Origin: Propionibacteriaceae bacterium
GTDB taxonomy: Bacteria; Actinomycetota; Actinomycetes; Propionibacteriales; Propionibacteriaceae
Length of the DNA: 9,862 bases
Direction: 5' to 3'
Assembly: GCA_003153855.1 (NCBI GenBank)
Contig: PMBM01000086.1
Location: 1 to 9,862, forward strand
Position numbers and translations under genes: made by a program. This document shows positions 7,500 to 9,862 of the stretch, in pieces (position 1 is the stretch's first letter; every line of letters begins with the position of its first letter). The notes beneath the pieces were generated by a model. The model saw only the letters and a program-made list of their open reading frames with translations. It searched no databases and was not told the DNA's origin.

Positions 7500-7751
7500 A
7501 TGGACTGGCGTGACAGGGCTGCCTGTCTCACGGAAGACCCCGAGCTGTTCTTCCCGATCGGCAACACGGGTCCCGCGCTGCTCCAAATCGAGGATGCGAA
7601 ACGCGTGTGCGCTCGGTGCGAAGTACGAGACCGCTGCCTGCAATGGGCACTCGACGCGGGGCAGGACCACGGCGTCTGGGGCGGGATGAGCGAGGACGAG
7701 CGTCGGGCGCTGAAGCGTCGCGCGGCCCGTTCCCGCATGCGCGCGGGCTGA
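7500..7751 (+). CDS. whiB1: WhiB1-type iron-sulfur transcriptional regulator
   Basis: 83 residues from ATG7500; AAGGAG at 7484-7489 is the ribosome binding site. Four cysteines at C9, C37, C40 and C46 give the Wbl C-x(n)-C-x2-C-x5-C ligand set for a [4Fe-4S] cluster. They are followed by the GVWGG turn (58-62) and a basic C-terminus (RRALKRRAARSRMRAG) that contacts DNA. MDWR at the start, PELFFPIGN, GPALLQI and GGMSEDERRALKRR are nearly the same as in mycobacterial WhiB1, which separates it from WhiB2, WhiD and others; the Streptomyces counterpart is WblE. Known WhiB1 proteins bind region 4 of the primary sigma factor, and the cluster reacts with nitric oxide, which switches DNA binding. WhiB1 is essential in M. 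tuberculosis. The 176-bp upstream gap holds its control region. The gene meets pdtaS tail to tail with no base between the stops. Confidence 0.96.
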   Translation: MDWRDRAACLTEDPELFFPIGNTGPALLQIEDAKRVCARCEVRDRCLQWALDAGQDHGVWGGMSEDERRALKRRAARSRMRAG

Positions 7752-9218
7752 TCAGACCGGAATCTCGACCACTGCACGCGCCCCATGGCCGTCGGGGTTG
7801 GGTCCCAGCTCGAACGTGCCGTGCAGGTCCGAGACGAGCGTCTCGACGATCGACAGCCCCAAGCTCGACGTGTTGGCCGGGTCGAACTCGTCCGGGAGCC
7901 CGAGACCGTTGTCAGTGACCTCGATGCGCAGGGTCGACCCCTTCCGAATGGGCGTGACGACGACCTCGCCCGAGCCTGACTGGAAGCCGTGCTCGATGGC
8001 GTTCTGGCACAGCTCGGTGAGCACCAGCGACAGGCTCGTGGCAGCGTCCGCGGCGACCTCGCCGAACGACCCGCTGCGCCGCGCGTTCACCTTGCCCCGC
8101 GACGCGGCCACATCACCCACGTGTCGCAGCAGGCGGTCCATGACGTCGTCGAACTCGACGCGGCCGTCGAAGGTCTGGGACAGGATCTCGTGCACGATCG
8201 CGATGGCCTGTACGCGCGACATCGCGTGATGCAGCGCCGTCACGCCCTCCTCGGACTGGATCCTGCGTGCCTGCAGGCGCAGTAGCGCCGCGACAGTCTG
8301 CAGGTTGTTCTTCACCCGGTGGTGGATCTCCCGGATCGTCGCGTCCTTCGTGATCAGCTGCCGCTCGCGCCGCCGGAGCTCGGTGGTGTCACGGCAGACG
8401 AGCAACGTGCCGATCGCGCCGTGCGCGTCGGTGAGCGGTACGACCTTGACGTTGACGGATCCCCGGATGGTCTCTACCTCGACCGTCGCCGGCTGCTGTT
8501 GCCTGATCACCTTGCCGGGCGCCTCGTCCGTAGGCTGGTTTCCCACCATGAGGGTCGAGGTGAGCTGTGCGATGTCCTCGCCGACGAGGTCGCCCTGCAG
8601 ACCGAGGCGGCGGTAGGCGCTGACCGCATTCGGCGAGGCGTACGACACGATTCCGCCCACGGTGATCCGGATGATCCCCTCGCCGATGCGGGGCACACCC
8701 GAGGCGAGGGCGCGTGCCGATGACTTGCCCTCCTTGTACGGGAAGTCGCCACGCCACAGCATGTCGGTGAGGATGTCGGCGATCTCGCGGTAGTTGTCCT
8801 CGAGCGCGCCTGGCGCACGCACGCCCATCTGGTTCGTGTGGCGCTCGACGACGGCGACGCAGTGACCGTTCCGTACGATCGGGATCGCCCAGACGTCCAC
8901 TGGAACCCCCGCCTGGAGCTTGTTGTCGCCGGCCTCGCAGACCACCTCCGACAGGTACGCCTCGGTGACGAGGTGCTCGGGGTCGTAGCTGATGACCTCG
9001 CCGACGACATCGTCCTCGAGCGCGGTCGGCCCGGTCGCCGGACGGATCTGCGCGGCGGCCCAGAACTCGTTGTCGTCGGTGCCGGGAACCCAGCAGATGA
9101 GGTCGGAGAAGCTGAGATCTGCGAGCAGGTGCCACTCGCTCACGATCTCGTTGAGAATCGCGACATCCTCAGCGCCGAGATCGGTTCGGTCGGCAACGAC
9201 CTGGGCTAAGGAGAGCAT
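7752..9218 (-). CDS. pdtaS: PdtaS-type cytosolic sensor histidine kinase
   Basis: 488 residues from ATG9218. The order is an N-terminal GAF-like sensor domain (about 5-140), a PAS domain starting near R177 (about 177-275), a HisKA_2 dimerisation/phosphoacceptor region with EIHHRVKNNLQ (phosphoacceptor probably H300, preceding R301), and an ATPase domain with N box ELCQNAIEHG (N406), G1 box DNGLG (436-440) and G2 box SLGLSIV (452-458). No membrane segment is visible, so it is soluble. It matches mycobacterial PdtaS in order, size and location beside whiB1. PdtaS phosphorylates PdtaR, an ANTAR-domain RNA-binding antiterminator; pdtaR is not in this window, as is usual. An in-frame GTG at 9227 would add three residues. 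There is no Shine-Dalgarno sequence upstream of either start, and a -10 hexamer 7 bases before ATG9218 suggests a leaderless mRNA. Confidence 0.94.
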   Translation of the reverse strand: MLSLAQVVADRTDLGAEDVAILNEIVSEWHLLADLSFSDLICWVPGTDDNEFWAAAQIRPATGPTALEDDVVGEVISYDPEHLVTEAYLSEVVCEAGDNKLQAGVPVDVWAIPIVRNGHCVAVVERHTNQMGVRAPGALEDNYREIADILTDMLWRGDFPYKEGKSSARALASGVPRIGEGIIRITVGGIVSYASPNAVSAYRRLGLQGDLVGEDIAQLTSTLMVGNQPTDEAPGKVIRQQQPATVEVETIRGSVNVKVVPLTDAHGAIGTLLVCRDTTELRRRERQLITKDATIREIHHRVKNNLQTVAALLRLQARRIQSEEGVTALHHAMSRVQAIAIVHEILSQTFDGRVEFDDVMDRLLRHVGDVAASRGKVNARRSGSFGEVAADAATSLSLVLTELCQNAIEHGFQSGSGEVVVTPIRKGSTLRIEVTDNGLGLPDEFDPANTSSLGLSIVETLVSDLHGTFELGPNPDGHGARAVVEIPV

Positions 9219-9225
9219 GCGAGTC

Positions 9226-9231
9226 ACTGTA
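9226..9231 (-). promoter_or_regulatory. Candidate -10 element for a leaderless pdtaS transcript
   Basis: On the - strand the hexamer TACAGT fits TANNNT. It ends 7 bases before the A of ATG9218, so transcription would begin at or next to the start codon. The absence of a Shine-Dalgarno sequence fits this. No strong -35 is seen, which is common for actinobacterial housekeeping promoters. Confidence 0.5.
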
Positions 9232-9242
9232 CCGAGTCGCGG

Positions 9243-9273
9243 TTGGTGGCTCCGCCGTCGCCCGTGGCAGAAT
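9243..9273 (+). promoter_or_regulatory. Candidate promoter of the bL37 gene
   Basis: TTGGTG (9243-9248) and CAGAAT (9268-9273), with a 19-base spacer, resemble the primary sigma factor pattern TTGACN/TANNNT with one or two mismatches in each box. This would give a leader of about 45 bases before the GAGGAG ribosome binding site. It would fire divergently from the pdtaS promoter in the same 108-bp gap. Confidence 0.4.
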
Positions 9274-9326
9274 GACCACTCGTGCCCACGCAGTTCGGCG
9301 AGGGTGGAGACCTTGAGGAGATCAGC

Positions 9327-9401
9327 ATGGGCAAGGGTGGACGAAAGCGTCGCGCTCGCAAGAAGAACGCCGCCAACCACGGCAAGCGTCCTAACGCCTG
9401 A
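9327..9401 (+). CDS. 50S ribosomal protein bL37 (24 residues)
   Basis: A 24-codon gene with GAGGAG at 9315-9320, 6 bases before ATG9327, and stop TGA9401. The product starts MGKGGRKRRARKK and ends ANHGKRPNA; ten of its 24 residues are Lys or Arg. This size, composition and C-terminal signature match bL37, the actinobacteria-specific small protein of the large ribosomal subunit seen in mycobacterial 70S cryo-EM structures. It is too short for most automated gene callers. It stands alone: divergent from pdtaS, and followed by a strong hairpin 12 bases after the stop. Alternative readings (a spurious basic micro-ORF) are unlikely given the ribosome binding site, terminator and family signature together. 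Confidence 0.88.
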   Translation: MGKGGRKRRARKKNAANHGKRPNA

Positions 9402-9413
9402 GTGCGGATACGT

Positions 9414-9443
9414 CGAAGCCCTCGTCCACGGACGAGGGCTTCG
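9414..9443. terminator. Bidirectional hairpin terminator between bL37 and rsrA
   Basis: Perfect 13-bp inverted repeat: CGAAGCCCTCGTC at 9414-9426 and its complement at 9431-9443, with a CACG loop. It begins 12 bases after the bL37 stop and ends 12 bases from the rsrA stop on the other strand, so it can end both transcripts. There is no T tract on either side, which is usual for high-GC actinobacteria. Confidence 0.85.
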
Positions 9444-9455
9444 TGATGTCCAGGG

Positions 9456-9716
9456 TCAGTCGCGCTTCTCGATGCGCAGGCTGGAGACTCGCAACGAGAC
9501 GCGGCTGACGACCGTCTCGGGCGCCGGCTCGGTCGTACACGCCCGCTTGACGAGGGTCTTGACCGCCATCCACACCTCTGCCTGGTCCAGGCACGGCTCG
9601 CAGATCGCAATGTGCGCACGTACGGCGTCCTCCGTAGCCGAGTCGAGCTCGTTGTCCAGGAACTCCTGTACGTGCTCGAGGACCATCTCGCAGTCCTTGG
9701 TGTGCTCGTCTGTCAT
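9456..9716 (-). CDS. rsrA: Zinc-binding redox-sensing anti-sigma factor (RsrA/RshA family)
   Basis: 86 residues from ATG9716. The ZAS signature HIAICEPC (H35-x3-C39-x2-C42) is present, with a further cysteine at C9 and one near the end of the helical part (C60). C9 to C42 has the same 33-residue spacing as the C11-C44 redox pair of Streptomyces RsrA, and H35/C39 match H37/C41, so the zinc site and disulfide switch look intact. In this family the reduced zinc form binds and silences the ECF sigma factor SigR/SigH, and oxidation to a disulfide releases it. The protein is soluble, with no membrane helix. Its start overlaps the sigma gene stop as ATGA, fitting stoichiometric coexpression. No strong Shine-Dalgarno sequence precedes it, so translation is probably coupled. 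Confidence 0.93.
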   Translation of the reverse strand: MTDEHTKDCEMVLEHVQEFLDNELDSATEDAVRAHIAICEPCLDQAEVWMAVKTLVKRACTTEPAPETVVSRVSLRVSSLRIEKRD

Positions 9717-9862
9717 GGGTTCTGCCGCCGTCCGATGAGTCCCCGCTCGGTCGCGTAGTCGCGTAGCTTCTCCCGCAGCTGGCCTCGCCCGCGGTTGAGC
9801 CGCGACATCACGGTGCCGATCGGCGTGCCCATGATCTCCGCGATCTCCTTGTACGAGAAGCC
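9713..9862 (-). CDS. ECF RNA polymerase sigma factor, SigR/SigH type (C-terminal 49 residues only)
   Basis: The open frame enters from the right edge of the window and ends at TGA (9715-9713). The visible residues [22 protein letters not shown] form sigma region 4.2, the helix-turn-helix that reads the -35 element, followed by a basic stretch and the tail [15 protein letters not shown]. Together with the downstream RsrA-type gene, the sequence points to the thiol-oxidative-stress sigma factor SigR (Streptomyces) / SigH (mycobacteria), which switches on thioredoxin, mycothiol and protease genes. Region 2, the start codon and the promoter lie outside the window. Autoregulation, usual for this family, therefore cannot be tested here. 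Confidence 0.92.
   Translation of the reverse strand, partial: GFSYKEIAEIMGTPIGTVMSRLNRGRGQLREKLRDYATERGLIGRRQNP

Noticed and set aside
9219..9380. Upstream extension of the pdtaS frame to 9380
   Set aside because: The extra 54 codons run across the divergent gap and antisense to the bL37 gene. Homologues begin near the MLSLAQVVADRT segment, matching ATG9218.

Overview
This window is high-GC DNA from an actinobacterium (Actinomycetota). The evidence is the single-chain E2-E1 2-oxoglutarate dehydrogenase (Kgd/OdhA type), a WhiB1-type iron-sulfur protein, a PdtaS-type histidine kinase, a SigR/SigH-RsrA pair and the actinobacteria-specific ribosomal protein bL37. The DUF6104-type gene directly after kgd, in a non-mycobacterial arrangement, suggests a member of Propionibacteriales (Nocardioides-like) or a relative. 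That lineage is an inference, not read from a marker gene.

Layout, left to right. A tRNA-Arg(CCG) (3-74) opens the window. Two translationally coupled, paralogous polytopic membrane glycosyltransferases of the GT87/DUF2029 type follow (137-1480 and 1477-2766). Next comes kgd (2827-6705), then a 58-codon DUF6104-type gene (6721-6897) in the same frame as kgd. All of these are on the + strand. Facing them on the - strand is a four-helix membrane protein (6910-7323). A 176-bp regulatory gap then precedes whiB1 (+, 7500-7751). whiB1 converges with pdtaS (-, 7752-9218) with no intervening base: the two stop codons together read TGATCA. A 108-bp divergent gap separates pdtaS from the 24-codon bL37 gene (+, 9327-9401). 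A 13-bp perfect hairpin follows, and then, on the - strand, rsrA (9456-9716) and the 3' end of its cognate ECF sigma factor gene (9713 to beyond the window edge), overlapping by ATGA.

How it works together. The left half is metabolism and envelope: two lipid-linked-sugar-dependent glycosyltransferase candidates, then the TCA-cycle 2-oxoglutarate decarboxylase/dehydrogenase. The right half is a stress-sensing neighbourhood: WhiB1 (Fe-S, NO-responsive), PdtaS (cytosolic two-component kinase) and SigR/RsrA (thiol-disulfide switch). From memory, the whiB1-pdtaS-rsrA-sigma order matches the Mycobacterium tuberculosis Rv3219 to Rv3223c region, so it is conserved actinobacterial synteny rather than a new system. 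No mobile element, CRISPR array or prophage is visible, and no stretch above 300 bases lacks a gene. The more interesting details are small: two genes shorter than 60 codons, a probable leaderless pdtaS transcript, a dyad over the kgd stop codon, and the zero-gap whiB1/pdtaS junction.
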